Shown: one piece after another, positions 26,729-36,063 of the stretch
Position numbering within the stretch: position 1 is the first letter of the stretch
How the letters are laid out: the number at the start of each line of letters is the position of its first letter
Source: Bacillus ectoiniformans
GTDB taxonomy: Bacteria > Bacillota > Bacilli > Bacillales > Domibacillaceae
DNA: 64,000 bases
Direction: 5' to 3'
NCBI RefSeq assembly: GCF_016908875.1
Contig: NZ_JAFBES010000006.1
Location: 1-64,000, forward strand
Made by a program: the position numbers and the translations under genes
Notes under the pieces: model-generated
Databases searched by the model: none
Told to the model about the DNA's origin: nothing
The model's input: the letters and a program-made list of their open reading frames with translations, nothing else

Positions 26729-27340
26729 TTAGTTATCTCGAACAACTAATTGTTGATAAGATGTTTGATTGTTTATATTTTTAAACGGCTGTCCACTAAA
26801 GGGCAGTGTTTCTTCTGTGACAATTTTTACTATTACCCGTTCTAACAAACCCATCATACGATAATTTCCCTGCTCTAACTGCTGTTCTAAATCAGTTAGA
26901 ACAGATTGATGATATAGCGCACTTAATGGCTGAATCTTATCGTCAATACTAGGAACAACCGCTTGAATGTCTTTATCTCCTAAGGAAATAATTTCTCCTA
27001 CTGTTTCCCAGTTCATTAATGGCATATCACAGGCCAGGACAAAGTACCACTCGGCAGGAAACTGTTTCATGACAGAGTATATTCCTGCCAATGGTCCCTT
27101 TCCTTTATATGAATCGAGATCTTCAATGACTTGATAGTCAGATTCTTTTGGAAATTGATTCACTATCGTTGGATGACTGACCAGGACGACCTCTTGTGTA
27201 TAAGGACGAAGTGCATGAAGAGCGTGCTCATAGAAATATTTCCCGTCGTACTTGGCAAAGGCCTTAGGTCGGCCGAATCTTCTTGATTCTCCACCCGCTA
27301 AAATAATGCCTGTGACACCTTGTCTATCATTTACGCACAT
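26729..27340 (-). CDS. mobA: Molybdenum cofactor guanylyltransferase MobA
   Basis: 203 residues. The nucleotide-binding N-terminus is GIILAGGESRRFGRPKAFAKYDG, with the MobA LAGG-x-S-R-R/M-x-G-x-x-K motif. LDSYKGKGPLAGIYS and VLACDMPLMN give the GPLAG and CDMP motifs. It attaches GMP to molybdopterin to form the bis-MGD cofactor used by DMSO-reductase-family enzymes such as the reductase encoded at 42018-44141. Second gene of the moaA operon. Confidence 0.92.
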   Translation of the reverse strand: MCVNDRQGVTGIILAGGESRRFGRPKAFAKYDGKYFYEHALHALRPYTQEVVLVSHPTIVNQFPKESDYQVIEDLDSYKGKGPLAGIYSVMKQFPAEWYFVLACDMPLMNWETVGEIISLGDKDIQAVVPSIDDKIQPLSALYHQSVLTDLEQQLEQGNYRMMGLLERVIVKIVTEETLPFSGQPFKNINNQTSYQQLVVRDN

Positions 27341-27363
27341 TCACCTTGCTCCCATCCTTAAAT

Positions 27364-28371
27364 TTATCCGCCAATGTAGGACATTTCTAACTTTCTATTT
27401 TTTTGGCTTTCTTCCGTACGAATTTCTGAATAACGATCATCACGGCGTTCCCAAACGTTTTGTATGAATGATTGAATGTCTTCATCATCCGCTCCGTTTC
27501 GAAGCAGTTCTCTTAGATCATGGCCTTGATCCGCAAATAGGCAAGTGAATAATTTCCCATCCGTTGAGAGACGCGCTCTCGTGCAGGAAGTGCAGAAGGT
27601 TTCCGACACAGAAGAGATAAATCCTACTTCCGTATCTGTTCCGACATAACGATATCGTTTCGCCACTTCACCAAAGAAGTGCGGATTAACTGGTTCAATA
27701 GCAAACTCTTCTGAGATCATATCATGAAGCTCTTTTTTCGTGATCACATCTTTAAAGTTCCAGCCATTGGTTGTACCGACATCCATGAATTCAATGAAGC
27801 GCAGCATGATTCCTTTTTCTTTAAAGAAGCGAACCATTGGCATGATTTGGTCGTCATTCATCCCTTTTTTTACGACCATATTTACTTTTACTTCTAGTCC
27901 TGCGTTTTGGGCAGCAAAAATTCCCTTGAGTACGGAATCCACACCTACTCCCATATTATTAATCCCTTTAAACACTTCATCATCTAGAGAATCCAAGCTG
28001 ACATTCACCCGGCAAATTCCGGCACTCTTTAATTTTTGGGCATATTTAGATAAATATACTCCATTGGTCGTAAGTGTGATATATTTAATACCGGAAATTA
28101 AAGCAAGCTGTTCAACTAATTGAGGTAAATCCTTCCTTAACAGCGGTTCCCCGCCTGTCAGTCTGATCTTTTCTACTCCAAATGATGAAAATATTCTAGC
28201 TAATCGGGTGATCTCCTCAAAAGATAATATTTCTTTTCTATTTAAAAATGGATAGTCCGCTCCAAAAATTTCTTTAGGCATGCAATAATTACAGCGGAAA
28301 TTGCAGCGGTCTGTCACTGAGATTCTTAAATCACGAAGGGGTCGAGTTCTGCTGTCTACGATCTGTTTCAT
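27364..28371 (-). CDS. moaA: GTP 3',8-cyclase MoaA
   Basis: 335 residues. Radical-SAM cysteines sit in CNFRCNYC (CxxxCxxC) near residue 23-30, and the second 4Fe-4S site in [18 protein letters not shown]. It converts GTP to 3',8-cyclo-GTP, the first step of molybdenum cofactor synthesis; MoaC, encoded at 35000, does the next step. An Fnr-type promoter lies upstream. First gene of the moaA-mobA-permease operon. Confidence 0.95.
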   Translation of the reverse strand: MKQIVDSRTRPLRDLRISVTDRCNFRCNYCMPKEIFGADYPFLNRKEILSFEEITRLARIFSSFGVEKIRLTGGEPLLRKDLPQLVEQLALISGIKYITLTTNGVYLSKYAQKLKSAGICRVNVSLDSLDDEVFKGINNMGVGVDSVLKGIFAAQNAGLEVKVNMVVKKGMNDDQIMPMVRFFKEKGIMLRFIEFMDVGTTNGWNFKDVITKKELHDMISEEFAIEPVNPHFFGEVAKRYRYVGTDTEVGFISSVSETFCTSCTRARLSTDGKLFTCLFADQGHDLRELLRNGADDEDIQSFIQNVWERRDDRYSEIRTEESQKNRKLEMSYIGG

Positions 28372-28403
28372 TCACTCTCGCTCCTTTTCATTGCTTTTGT
28401 AGT

Positions 28404-28453
28404 TGTGTTTATCATAACAAGTGGATCTGAATGGGGTTGTGAAATACATCACA
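28404..28453 (-). promoter_or_regulatory. Fnr-dependent promoter of moaA
   Basis: A perfect box TGTGA-AATACA-TCACA lies at 28438-28453. On the minus strand TATGAT (28416-28411) is placed so that the box centre is at -41.5 from a start at 28404, the class II activator geometry. Confidence 0.8.
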
Positions 28454-28660
28454 CCAACTAAATGGAATTGTTTTGCCAAATTATGAATATTTTGATTTCT
28501 TTTGGGTAGAGGACAAGTAACTATAGATAAAATAGGTAATAATTACTTTAAACTATATAGAAGTTTTTCGACCTTCACAAATATGAAGAAAGTTTTGTGT
28601 AAATATTTTGATGTTTAATAGACAACCAACGCATTTTAACCTCGGGGAGTGATCAATTAA

Positions 28661-29374
28661 ATGATTAATTCTAGGAGAAAAAGTGATATTGATTTAATAT
28701 CTGAAGACCTTAGAAATCTATTGCTAACCATCGGAACACCTAAAAAAACTGAAAAAGGAGCGTTTCTTTTCCAAGAAGGAATGGACGCCTCTGAATTGTA
28801 TTTAGTTAAATCCGGACTCGTGCAAATCAGTAAATTAACGGCGGAAGGAAAAGAATTAAATTTACGTATCTGTAAGAAAGATGACATTGTGGGAGAGTTA
28901 ATTCTCTTTTCTGAGGATGCGAAGTATATGTTAAGCGCCATGGTATTATCTGAAGGCGAAGTGCTTGTTTTAAATAAAGAAGTGCTTGAAAAAGAACTAA
29001 TGAAAAACAATCAGCTAACCTATGAATTTATAAAATGGATCAGCTCTCACCTTCGTGCTGTGCAGTCAAAAATTATTGATCTCGTGCTGCACGGAAAAAA
29101 AGGCGCCCTCTTCTCCACACTCATACGTTTTTCAAATAGCTATGGCGTGCAAACAAAAGATGGTATATTAATTGATATCCATTTAACGAATCAAGAGCTC
29201 GCTAAATTCTGTTCAGCTACAAGAGAAAGCGTAAATCGGATGCTCAGCGAATTAAGAAAAAATAAAATTATCGCAACAGATGAATCGGGTAAAATCACGA
29301 TCCTAGATATCGATTATTTAAAATGCAGTATTGGCTGTGATACCTGCCAAATTGACGAGTGCCATATTGATTAA
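28661..29374 (+). CDS. fnr: Anaerobic regulator Fnr (Crp/Fnr family)
   Basis: 237 residues: a cyclic-nucleotide-type beta barrel (about 20-125), a dimer helix, then a winged helix with recognition motif TNQELAKFCSATRESVNRMLSEL. The extreme C-terminus carries cysteines in CSIGCDTCQIDEC, matching the CxxCxxxxC cluster site of Bacillus Fnr and not the N-terminal site of E. coli Fnr. It should bind a 4Fe-4S cluster without oxygen and activate nitrate-respiration genes. At least nine matching boxes surround it. GGGGAG lies 11 bases before the ATG. Confidence 0.92.
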   Translation: MINSRRKSDIDLISEDLRNLLLTIGTPKKTEKGAFLFQEGMDASELYLVKSGLVQISKLTAEGKELNLRICKKDDIVGELILFSEDAKYMLSAMVLSEGEVLVLNKEVLEKELMKNNQLTYEFIKWISSHLRAVQSKIIDLVLHGKKGALFSTLIRFSNSYGVQTKDGILIDIHLTNQELAKFCSATRESVNRMLSELRKNKIIATDESGKITILDIDYLKCSIGCDTCQIDECHID

Positions 29375-29387
29375 TGCTTTAACCTCA

Positions 29388-29411
29388 GCTGCCTCTTCGG
29401 CAGCTTTTTTA
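29388..29411 (+). terminator. fnr terminator
   Basis: GCTGCC, loop TCTTC, GGCAGC (29388-29404), then a T6 run. Confidence 0.85.
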
Positions 29412-29434
29412 TTTTGGTTTTAAAAAATTCACTA

Positions 29435-29484
29435 TGTGAGAAGTATCACAACTAATCATTCAGAAATTTTATACAATCATCACA
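29435..29484 (+). promoter_or_regulatory. Fnr-dependent promoter of the Crp-like gene
   Basis: Perfect box TGTGA-GAAGTA-TCACA (29435-29450). TACAAT at 29472-29477 puts the box at -41.5 from a start at 29484. Confidence 0.8.
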
Positions 29485-29509
29485 GATACTTTTTTAGGAG
29501 GAGAATCGT

Positions 29510-29962
29510 TTGCTGGCATCTGAATACTTATTTTCTTTGAAAAGCAGCTCATTCTTTCGTCAATTGGACCCTCTAGCTTTAAAACAAATAAGAAAAACAG
29601 CTAATTCCTTGTACCTGCACGATAAGAGAGACCTATTACCCGTTATTTCAAACAGAGAGTTTATATTTGTGTTATCCGGAAAAATTCATTTATATTATGA
29701 AAAAACAAATCAAGAGCGAATGTTGATTGGGTCTGCTCAATCAGGAGAAACTCTATTATTTCAGTCGTTTTTTGAAATATGGAATCAGAAACTTCAAATG
29801 GAAACAGCAGCGGATACTACCCTGCTTACGATTCCGATTGAGTTAATGAAGCATTTAATAGCCGAGAATCAAGTGCTGCAAATGAAGATGATCCAGTCAT
29901 TGCAAAGAAATATCGAATATTCTTATCAATTGATTTCCAGTCAAATGAACTCATTTCCTTAA
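29510..29962 (+). CDS. Crp/Fnr-type effector domain without DNA-binding domain (ArfM-like?)
   Basis: 150 residues from TTG 29510, with GGAGG upstream. The sequence follows a cyclic-nucleotide-binding barrel (SNREFIFVLSGKIHLYYEKTNQER, IGSAQSGETLLFQSFFE) and the following dimer helix, then stops: no helix-turn-helix is present. It cannot bind DNA in the usual way and could act by heterodimerising with Fnr or another regulator. By position next to fnr and by length it may correspond to ArfM of B. subtilis; I am not sure of that match. Own Fnr-type promoter. Confidence 0.75.
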   Translation: MLASEYLFSLKSSSFFRQLDPLALKQIRKTANSLYLHDKRDLLPVISNREFIFVLSGKIHLYYEKTNQERMLIGSAQSGETLLFQSFFEIWNQKLQMETAADTTLLTIPIELMKHLIAENQVLQMKMIQSLQRNIEYSYQLISSQMNSFP

Positions 29963-29981
29963 TCCTTAAAAAGTTTTTACC

Positions 29982-30031
29982 TGTGACATATATCATAACG
30001 CGGGATTTTTAAATTTAGTAATCTATTTTCA
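29982..30031 (+). promoter_or_regulatory. Fnr-type box upstream of the RIC gene
   Basis: TGTGA-CATATA-TCATA (29982-29997), nine of ten positions. At the class II distance the -10 is only a weak TAATCT (30019-30024), and the implied start 30031 leaves a very short leader. Confidence 0.6.
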
Positions 30032-30046
30032 GGAGGTGCAGGACAA

Positions 30047-30742
30047 ATGGCACAAAAATTTAATCAAACATCTATCGTTGGTGAAGTAGTAGCTACTTTT
30101 CCTCAAGCAAGTGACCTGTTTAAAAAACATAAAATTGACTTCTGCTGCGGAGGTAATCGACCGCTTAAAGAAGCCATAGAAGAAAAGCAGTTATGTGAAC
30201 CAGATATTCTAAATGAGTTAGAAGAATTGTACCAGCAATACTCGCAAGCTATTAAAATGAATGATTGGAGAATTGCTCCTTCAAAAGATTTAGTTGAGCA
30301 TATTTTAAATAAGCATCACGAATACGCCCAGTCTGAAATCAAACAGCTGACTCCTTACGTAAAAAAAATAGCGGCCGTTCACGGAGAACGCCACCCTCAT
30401 TTAACAGATGTATTACATTTATTCAATGAGTTAAAAGCTGAGATTGCTGAGCATTTTGCCAAAGAAGAAGAGACAGCCTTCCCAGCTATTTTAGCTTATG
30501 AGACTGCGCCGTCAGATGCCGCACGAAATGCATTAACTCCCATTGTCAAAGAATTAATGGACGAGCATGACCATGCAGGTGACATCTTGAAAGAAATACG
30601 CAAGCTCACTAACGACTATCAATTGCCTGTTAATGCTTGCAACACTTTTAAATTAGTTTACGATCGCTTGGAATTGTTAGAAAGCGATATGTTTGAGCAT
30701 ATTCACTTGGAAAACAATATCCTTTTTCCGAGATATGTATAA
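30047..30742 (+). CDS. scdA: RIC family iron-sulfur cluster repair di-iron protein (ScdA/YtfE)
   Basis: 231 residues. An N-terminal ScdA_N (DUF542) domain with KHKIDFCCGGNRPL (about 27-40) is followed by a hemerythrin-like four-helix bundle with histidines in HHEY, HGERHPH, EHFAKEEE, DEHDHAG and HIHLENN for a di-iron site. RIC proteins repair Fe-S clusters hit by nitric oxide or oxidants. Placement beside fnr, narK and a Mo reductase fits protection against NO made during nitrate respiration. AGGAGGT precedes the ATG. Confidence 0.92.
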   Translation: MAQKFNQTSIVGEVVATFPQASDLFKKHKIDFCCGGNRPLKEAIEEKQLCEPDILNELEELYQQYSQAIKMNDWRIAPSKDLVEHILNKHHEYAQSEIKQLTPYVKKIAAVHGERHPHLTDVLHLFNELKAEIAEHFAKEEETAFPAILAYETAPSDAARNALTPIVKELMDEHDHAGDILKEIRKLTNDYQLPVNACNTFKLVYDRLELLESDMFEHIHLENNILFPRYV

Positions 30743-30751
30743 ATAAGTGAT

Positions 30752-30787
30752 AAAACACTCCTCATTTCGTTTCATGAGGAGTGTTTT
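30752..30787. terminator. Bidirectional terminator between scdA and the chemoreceptor gene
   Basis: AAAACACTCCTCAT (30752-30765) pairs perfectly with 30774-30787. A/T runs on both sides serve the two convergent genes. Confidence 0.85.
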
Positions 30788-30801
30788 AGTTTAACATTTA
30801 T

Positions 30802-32520
30802 TTATAGCTGAAATTTTCCTGTAAGTTCCTTTAATTTATTCGACATGTCGAAGAGGCGCTGAATGGAGTGGGCCATATCCATCATGAGTTCTTCTTGTTT
30901 CTTTGATAGGTTTGCTGCCTCAACGGTAATGTCTGCCGTTTTTTCAGCAATTTTTGTTGTTTCTAAAGCGGCAGAAGCAATTTCTTCCGCAGAAGCGGAC
31001 ATTTCCTCAGATGTAAGTGACACTTCTTTTATTTGATTTTCAACTCCGTCAATAGAAGTTAAAATCGATTGAAACACACCTTCCGCCTCGAACACATCTG
31101 CCTTCCCTTTCTTTACTTCTTCTAAAACAACCTCCATAGAAGTAGATGTTTGTGCTGTATCTCTATTAATTTTTTCGATTAGCCCTTGGATGGTTTCTGT
31201 TGATTTGGCAGATTGCTCGGCAAGTTTTCTAACTTCTTCCGCAACCACAGCGAAGCCTTTTCCAGATTCTCCGGCTCGAGCGGCTTCAATGGCTGCATTT
31301 AAAGCTAGCAAATTGGTTTGTGCGGAAATATCACTAATGATTCTCACAATACTAGAAATTTCATCTGAATGGCTTTTTAATGTTCCAATCATTTCGTTAG
31401 ACTGATTGACCGAACTGCTGATAGCCTCCATTTGACTCGTAACTTTTTTAAGCCGCTGATTTCCTTTTTCGATACGGTCCGAAGTATGTCCCGTTAATTC
31501 AGAAGCAGCTATTGATGAATCAGCAATGTGATTGACTCCTCTAGCCATTTCCTCTATCACTTTTACACTTTCGTCTAAGCCTTGATGCTGTGATACGGAG
31601 TTTTCTGAAACATGTTCCATCGTGACCGCAATTTCTCGGCTTGCAGACTTTGTTTCATCCGCTCTCGAAATAAGTATAGTAGCGGTTTGATGTAATTCGT
31701 AGCTATTTTGATTAATGATTTCAATCATTTCTCTTAAATCCTGCACCATATTAGAAAAAGATTCATTGAGCCTGCCAATCTCATCTTTTCGATTGGACAC
31801 CGCAAGTACAGATAAATCTCCTTTACCTATTGACTCTGCATTTTGTGACAATTGCTGGATCGGCTTGGTAATAGAAAGCGTTACCGCAATTGTAATGCCA
31901 AAACTACCGATTAATATACCGGCAATGATAAGAAGCATCTTTGTCCGGTTGGACTCTATATCCTGATAAACATCTGTTACATCAAAATCTGAGCCAATAA
32001 TTCCAATGATTTCACCTGATTTTGTTTTTATTGGTGTGAAGGCAGAAACAAGGCCGCCATACTCCTCCGTATTGGTCATTTCTATTTCTGTTTGTCCTGT
32101 TTCAAACGCGCGTACAATTGCAGGGTAATCCTCAATACCCTTTTCTTCATCACCGAATGAGGAAGCATCCTTTGAATCCAATGGCATGCCGTCCACTATG
32201 TAATAATATTTATATTCTTCTCCTGATTTTTCTCGTTTCATGGTATACAAATAAGTAAGGCCATTCGATTCTCTTATCTCATTTAAATCCCTTCGTAATT
32301 CTTTGTAATAGCTGGTTTCACCTGATGTGAGAATCTGTTTGTAATCCTCTTCTTTTATAACCTCTACCGCGTGCTTTGTGATACTGGCAGCTTGTTTGCT
32401 TACCGCTTCTACCACTAAGTTTTCTGAAGCCTTGCTAGAAACATATCCAATCAGCAAACCAGAAAACAAAATTAACCCTGAAAAAATCAAAAGCATTTTT
32501 ATTTTTATACTTTTAATCAT
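30802..32520 (-). CDS. Methyl-accepting chemotaxis protein
   Basis: About 572 residues from ATG 32520, which has GAGGAGA upstream. TM1 (about 10-28), an extracellular Cache-like sensor (about 30-190; [20 protein letters not shown] and [13 protein letters not shown]), TM2 (about 195-215), HAMP, then the signalling domain with hairpin tip [20 protein letters not shown] and [20 protein letters not shown]. Being among nitrate genes it may sense an electron acceptor or redox-related ligand; that is inference. No Fnr box found upstream. Convergent with scdA. Confidence 0.9.
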   Translation of the reverse strand: MIKSIKIKMLLIFSGLILFSGLLIGYVSSKASENLVVEAVSKQAASITKHAVEVIKEEDYKQILTSGETSYYKELRRDLNEIRESNGLTYLYTMKREKSGEEYKYYYIVDGMPLDSKDASSFGDEEKGIEDYPAIVRAFETGQTEIEMTNTEEYGGLVSAFTPIKTKSGEIIGIIGSDFDVTDVYQDIESNRTKMLLIIAGILIGSFGITIAVTLSITKPIQQLSQNAESIGKGDLSVLAVSNRKDEIGRLNESFSNMVQDLREMIEIINQNSYELHQTATILISRADETKSASREIAVTMEHVSENSVSQHQGLDESVKVIEEMARGVNHIADSSIAASELTGHTSDRIEKGNQRLKKVTSQMEAISSSVNQSNEMIGTLKSHSDEISSIVRIISDISAQTNLLALNAAIEAARAGESGKGFAVVAEEVRKLAEQSAKSTETIQGLIEKINRDTAQTSTSMEVVLEEVKKGKADVFEAEGVFQSILTSIDGVENQIKEVSLTSEEMSASAEEIASAALETTKIAEKTADITVEAANLSKKQEELMMDMAHSIQRLFDMSNKLKELTGKFQL

Positions 32521-32727
32521 GTTGACTTCTCTCCTCAATTCACTTCTTTAGTAAATAAGACCCACCATCCCTACTTTACTTTATCACGCTACTAGAGTAA
32601 ATATGCAATTCTATAACTTTATTACAACGGAAAGAAATTTTAAATGAAGAAATCTGAGTCTAAAGTAATGGATTTCATTCAATCTATTAGTGGACATTTA
32701 GTGACATTCCCGGCATTCTCATTCACC

Positions 32728-32777
32728 TGTGATGTACTTCACTTCCGCCCCATTTCTCTTTTGCTAGTATCTATGTA
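32728..32777 (+). promoter_or_regulatory. Fnr-dependent promoter of narK
   Basis: TGTGA-TGTACT-TCACT (32728-32743), nine of ten. TAGTAT at 32765-32770 gives a start at 32777 with the box at -41.5. Confidence 0.75.
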
Positions 32778-32826
32778 TCGACACTCATCTATAACATAAT
32801 CTGATCCTTGAAAGGGGCACAACCAA

Positions 32827-34323
32827 ATGAAGAGCTCAAAAATTCAGCTTCCTCTTCAAACACTTAGTTTAGTCGCAGGTTTCATGGTGTGGGTACTTAT
32901 TTCTTCCCTCATGCCAAACATAAAAAAAGATATTGGACTGACTGATCAGGAAGTCGCACTCGTTACAGCGATTCCGGTTATTCTCGGTTCCATTTTACGG
33001 GTGCCATTAGGCTATTACACGAACCGCTTAGGTGCTAGATTTACATTTACACTAAGTTTTCTAGTTTTATTATTCCCGGTCTTTTATATTAGCCAGGCGG
33101 ATTCATTAATGGACCTAGTCATCGGCGGATTATTAATTGGGGTAGGAGGAGCTACTTTTTCAATTGGGGTTACTTCACTGCCAAAATATTATCCGAAAGA
33201 GAAACATGGATTTGTCAATGGAATTTACGGAGCCGGCAATATCGGTACAGCGATTACTGCCTTTTCCGCACCGGTTATAGCTCAGTCAATCGGCTGGGAA
33301 AACACAGTACGCCTTTATTTAATTCTATTGATTGCGTTTGCAGCATTTAATTTCCTTTTTGGTGACCGTCATGAACCAAAGGTCAACCTGCCAATAGTCA
33401 AACAGATAAAAGAAATTTATCGCAATCAAACGCTTTGGTTTCTGAGTTTATTTTATTTCATTACATTTGGTTCATTTGTTGCTTTTACGATTTATTTACC
33501 AAACTTTTTAGTTAATCACTTTGACTTGTCCCCTGTGGACGCAGGTTTCCGCACAGCAGGATTTATCGCTTTATCCACCTTCTTCCGTCCGATCGGCGGC
33601 TGGCTTGCGGATAAATTCAATCCATTTGTCATCTTAATGTTTGTGTTTGTCGGTTTAGCAGCCTCTGGTGTTGTCCTGTCATTCTCACCAACATTAGAGC
33701 TTTATACGGTCGGCGTGTTAACCGTTGCATTTTGTGCAGGAATTGGAAATGGAACAATCTTTAAGCTGGTTCCTTTATACTTTTCAAAACAAGCGGGAAT
33801 CGTTAATGGAATCGTATCGGCCATGGGCGGGTTAGGCGGATTCTTCCCTCCATTAATTTTAACGACTGTGTTTAATATTACAGGTCACTATGCGATCGGC
33901 TTTATGGCGTTATCAGAGTTTGCTCTTGTCAGCTTTGTTATCGTTGTTTGGATGTACTACCAAGAGAAACTAAGCCTTGAGAGTAAAATTATTGAAAGTA
34001 CCGCTCAAGGAATGATGGTCACGGATACGGATGGCGTGATTCAAAAAGTAAATCCGGCCTTTACGAAAGTAACGGGCTATACAATAGATGAAGCCGTTGG
34101 TCAAAAACCTAGTTTGCTTCAATCCGGCAAACATAGTGATACATTCTACACCGATCTCTGGTCAAAAGTGAAAGAACAAGGTTTCTGGCAAGGCGAAATC
34201 TGGAACAAACGCAAAAATGGAGAAGTGTATCCTGAGTGGCTCACCATCAGCCAAGTCAGCAACGATGCCGGCGAAGTAAAGTATTACATCGGGCAGTTCA
34301 GTGATCTATCAAATGAAAAATAA
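32827..34323 (+). CDS. narK: NarK-type nitrate/nitrite transporter with C-terminal PAS domain
   Basis: 498 residues. Residues 1-380 are a 12-helix major facilitator of the nitrate/nitrite porter group, with GNIGTAITAFSAP and GNGTIFKLVP as nitrate-signature-like segments. After the last helix a PAS domain begins (ESTAQGMMVTDTDGVIQKVN, then FTKVTGYTIDEAVGQ, and KNGEVYPEWLTIS with its PAC strand YYIGQFSDLS) and ends at the stop with no output domain. PAS domains bind ligands or sense redox, so transport may be gated by a signal; this is inference. B. subtilis NarK has no such domain as far as I know. Confidence 0.9.
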   Translation: MKSSKIQLPLQTLSLVAGFMVWVLISSLMPNIKKDIGLTDQEVALVTAIPVILGSILRVPLGYYTNRLGARFTFTLSFLVLLFPVFYISQADSLMDLVIGGLLIGVGGATFSIGVTSLPKYYPKEKHGFVNGIYGAGNIGTAITAFSAPVIAQSIGWENTVRLYLILLIAFAAFNFLFGDRHEPKVNLPIVKQIKEIYRNQTLWFLSLFYFITFGSFVAFTIYLPNFLVNHFDLSPVDAGFRTAGFIALSTFFRPIGGWLADKFNPFVILMFVFVGLAASGVVLSFSPTLELYTVGVLTVAFCAGIGNGTIFKLVPLYFSKQAGIVNGIVSAMGGLGGFFPPLILTTVFNITGHYAIGFMALSEFALVSFVIVVWMYYQEKLSLESKIIESTAQGMMVTDTDGVIQKVNPAFTKVTGYTIDEAVGQKPSLLQSGKHSDTFYTDLWSKVKEQGFWQGEIWNKRKNGEVYPEWLTISQVSNDAGEVKYYIGQFSDLSNEK

Positions 34324-34384
34324 AAAAGGGTCAGACCCCCGTCGCGTTAAAGCTTTAACGCAGTGGGGGTCTGACCCCTTTTTC
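34324..34384. repeat. Long palindromic GGGTCAGACCCC-type element, bidirectional terminator
   Basis: Near-perfect inverted repeat: AAAGGGTCAGACCCCC (from 34326) pairs with GGGGGTCTGACCCCTTT (to 34382), with inner arms GCGTTAAAG and CTTTAACGC. Flanking A and T runs make it a terminator in both directions for narK and mobB. Its left arm begins right after the narK stop and its right half encodes the mobB C-terminus. It looks like a dispersed REP-like element. Confidence 0.8.
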
Positions 34385-34876
34385 TAAAAACCACTCAATA
34401 AATTCTTCCTCCTGCTCCCGTAAAAAATACACAATGTGATCTTTCTTGAATTGAATGTCAAACGTAGAGATGACCGCTATGACGTTTTCTAATTCATCAA
34501 GCAGCTTTAGATCGGATTCTCTATTGATAAGCACTACTTTTGGATATGGCGCTTTTTTAAAACCTTCTAATATTAATACATCTGTCTCTATCAACTGGTA
34601 GAATCTTAATATTTTATCCAGCTTCCAATGATCTTGCCGAATGTTTAATTGAAGCATACCATCTCCTTCTACACCAGACATAATGGCGCCTGCTGAGCTA
34701 TGTCTGGCACTGTCAGTTGTCGTAACAGCATCTGGTTCACCGCCATGACCATGGTGCTTGCAGGCCGACACCTGCAGGCCTTTTGCAGCAACGGATTCGA
34801 TCATACGGCAAACTAAGGTCGTTTTCCCGCTATTTTTATAGCCTACTACTTGTATAATTGGTATATTATTAGTCAA
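34355..34876 (-). CDS. mobB: Molybdopterin-guanine dinucleotide adapter MobB
   Basis: 173 residues. The P-loop is GYKNSGKTTLV (about 12-22), followed by CKHHGHGGE and LILEGFKKAPYPKV, all typical of MobB, a small GTPase aiding MobA. The last eight or so residues (KGVRPPLR) and the stop lie inside the palindromic element, so the native C-terminus was probably replaced. Convergent to narK, divergent from moaC. Confidence 0.92.
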   Translation of the reverse strand: MTNNIPIIQVVGYKNSGKTTLVCRMIESVAAKGLQVSACKHHGHGGEPDAVTTTDSARHSSAGAIMSGVEGDGMLQLNIRQDHWKLDKILRFYQLIETDVLILEGFKKAPYPKVVLINRESDLKLLDELENVIAVISTFDIQFKKDHIVYFLREQEEEFIEWFLEKGVRPPLR

Positions 34877-34927
34877 AAAAAGGCCTCCTTCCTGTGTTTC
34901 TCCCGGTTTCTATGAAAAATGAATGAA

Positions 34928-34977
34928 ATTGATTCACATCACAGCTTATAACGTTCATTTCAATTATAATAGAATTA
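34928..34977 (+). promoter_or_regulatory. Fnr-type promoter of moaC
   Basis: ATTGA-TTCACA-TCACA (34928-34943), with one good half-site. A consensus TATAAT at 34965-34970 sits exactly at the class II distance (start 34977). Confidence 0.65.
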
Positions 34978-34999
34978 TATTCTTCTTGGAGGTGCCATC

Positions 35000-35488
35000 T
35001 TGTCAGAATTTACGCATTTTAATGATCAAGGCAGAGCAAAAATGGTTGATGTGTCAGATAAACAGGAGACTGCTAGACTTGCCAAAGCATGTTCAAGCAT
35101 TCGAGTAAATGAAGAAATTTATCAAAAAATCATCAATGATGAAATGAAAAAAGGCGACGTGTTAGCGGTGGCTCAAGTGGCTGGGATCATGGCAGCCAAG
35201 CAAACGTCTATGGTGATTCCGATGTGCCATCCCATTCCAATCAGCGGTGTAGATATTTCGTTTGAATGGAAGGAATCCGAAAATCATGAATTTGATCTAA
35301 TGATTTATGCCACAGTAAAAACGAAAGGAAGCACCGGCGTCGAAATGGAAGCACTGACCGCTGCATCTATGACTGCCTTGACGGTATACGATATGTGTAA
35401 AGCCGTCGACAAAGGCATGGTCATTGGCCCTACCTATCTATTAGAAAAATCGGGCGGAAAGAATGGCGATTTTAAAAGAATGCTTTAA
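35000..35488 (+). CDS. moaC: Cyclic pyranopterin monophosphate synthase MoaC
   Basis: 162 residues from TTG 35000, with GGAGGT eight bases upstream. Conserved segments: [27 protein letters not shown] (MoaC active-site region), [24 protein letters not shown] and the C-terminal KSGGKNG. It turns the MoaA product into cPMP. Single-gene unit with a terminator. Confidence 0.95.
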   Translation: MSEFTHFNDQGRAKMVDVSDKQETARLAKACSSIRVNEEIYQKIINDEMKKGDVLAVAQVAGIMAAKQTSMVIPMCHPIPISGVDISFEWKESENHEFDLMIYATVKTKGSTGVEMEALTAASMTALTVYDMCKAVDKGMVIGPTYLLEKSGGKNGDFKRML

Positions 35489-35502
35489 TTGGTTATACGC
35501 TA

Positions 35503-35534
35503 AAAAGGACGGCTTAAGAATAGTCGTCCTTTTC
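35503..35534. terminator. Bidirectional terminator between moaC and moaB
   Basis: AAAAGGACGGCT and AGTCGTCCTTTT arms around TAAGAAT, with A and T tails on either side. Confidence 0.8.
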
Positions 35535-35537
35535 ACG

Positions 35538-36047
35538 TTATAAATCCTTTTGCACTTCCATGACCACATGGCCAAGTTCAGGAATAATCAATTTGTCCAT
35601 TGCCAGCCTGACTGCACCGGAGGAACCAGGCATTGAGAAGATGACTTTATCGCTTGAGACACCCGCTATCGCTCTTGAAAGAATAGCGGCAGAACCGATA
35701 TCCTCGGTGTAGCTTAAATAACGGAAAATCTCACCGAAGCCAACCATTTCTTTATCTAATAAGGATTGTACGGTTTCAATGGTTACATCTCTCTTCGCCA
35801 TCCCTGTTCCTCCATTGAGAAGGATTGCTTCTACGTCTTGATTGCCTAACCCTTTATGAATCGACTCTTTGATTCGATCTTGATCATCTGTGACGATTTC
35901 ATATACAGTTACTTGATGACCGGACTGCTCTAGTAATTCAATAATCAGTGCACCGCTTTTATCTGTTTCTTTCGTGCGGGTGTCACTTACAGTAATCACC
36001 TGACAATTGACTTTCTTTGGAGAAAGCTGCCTATGCTTCTTTAACAA
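35538..36047 (-). CDS. moaB: Molybdenum cofactor biosynthesis protein MoaB
   Basis: About 169 residues from TTG 36047, six bases after GGGAGG; an in-frame ATG at 36101 overlaps moaD and has no clear site. MoCF-binding motifs: VNCQVITVSDTRTKETDKSG and AILLNGGTGMAKRDVTIE, later FSMPGSSGAVRLAMD. MoaB/MogA-type enzymes adenylylate molybdopterin before Mo insertion by MoeA. Last gene of the moeB-moeA-moaE-moaD-moaB operon. Confidence 0.92.
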   Translation of the reverse strand: MLKKHRQLSPKKVNCQVITVSDTRTKETDKSGALIIELLEQSGHQVTVYEIVTDDQDRIKESIHKGLGNQDVEAILLNGGTGMAKRDVTIETVQSLLDKEMVGFGEIFRYLSYTEDIGSAAILSRAIAGVSSDKVIFSMPGSSGAVRLAMDKLIIPELGHVVMEVQKDL

Positions 36048-36063
36048 TGAGATCCTCCCTTTC

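Noticed and set aside
34894-34943. Fnr box driving mobB
   Set aside because: No -10-like hexamer at the expected distance on the minus strand (it reads CCGGGA).
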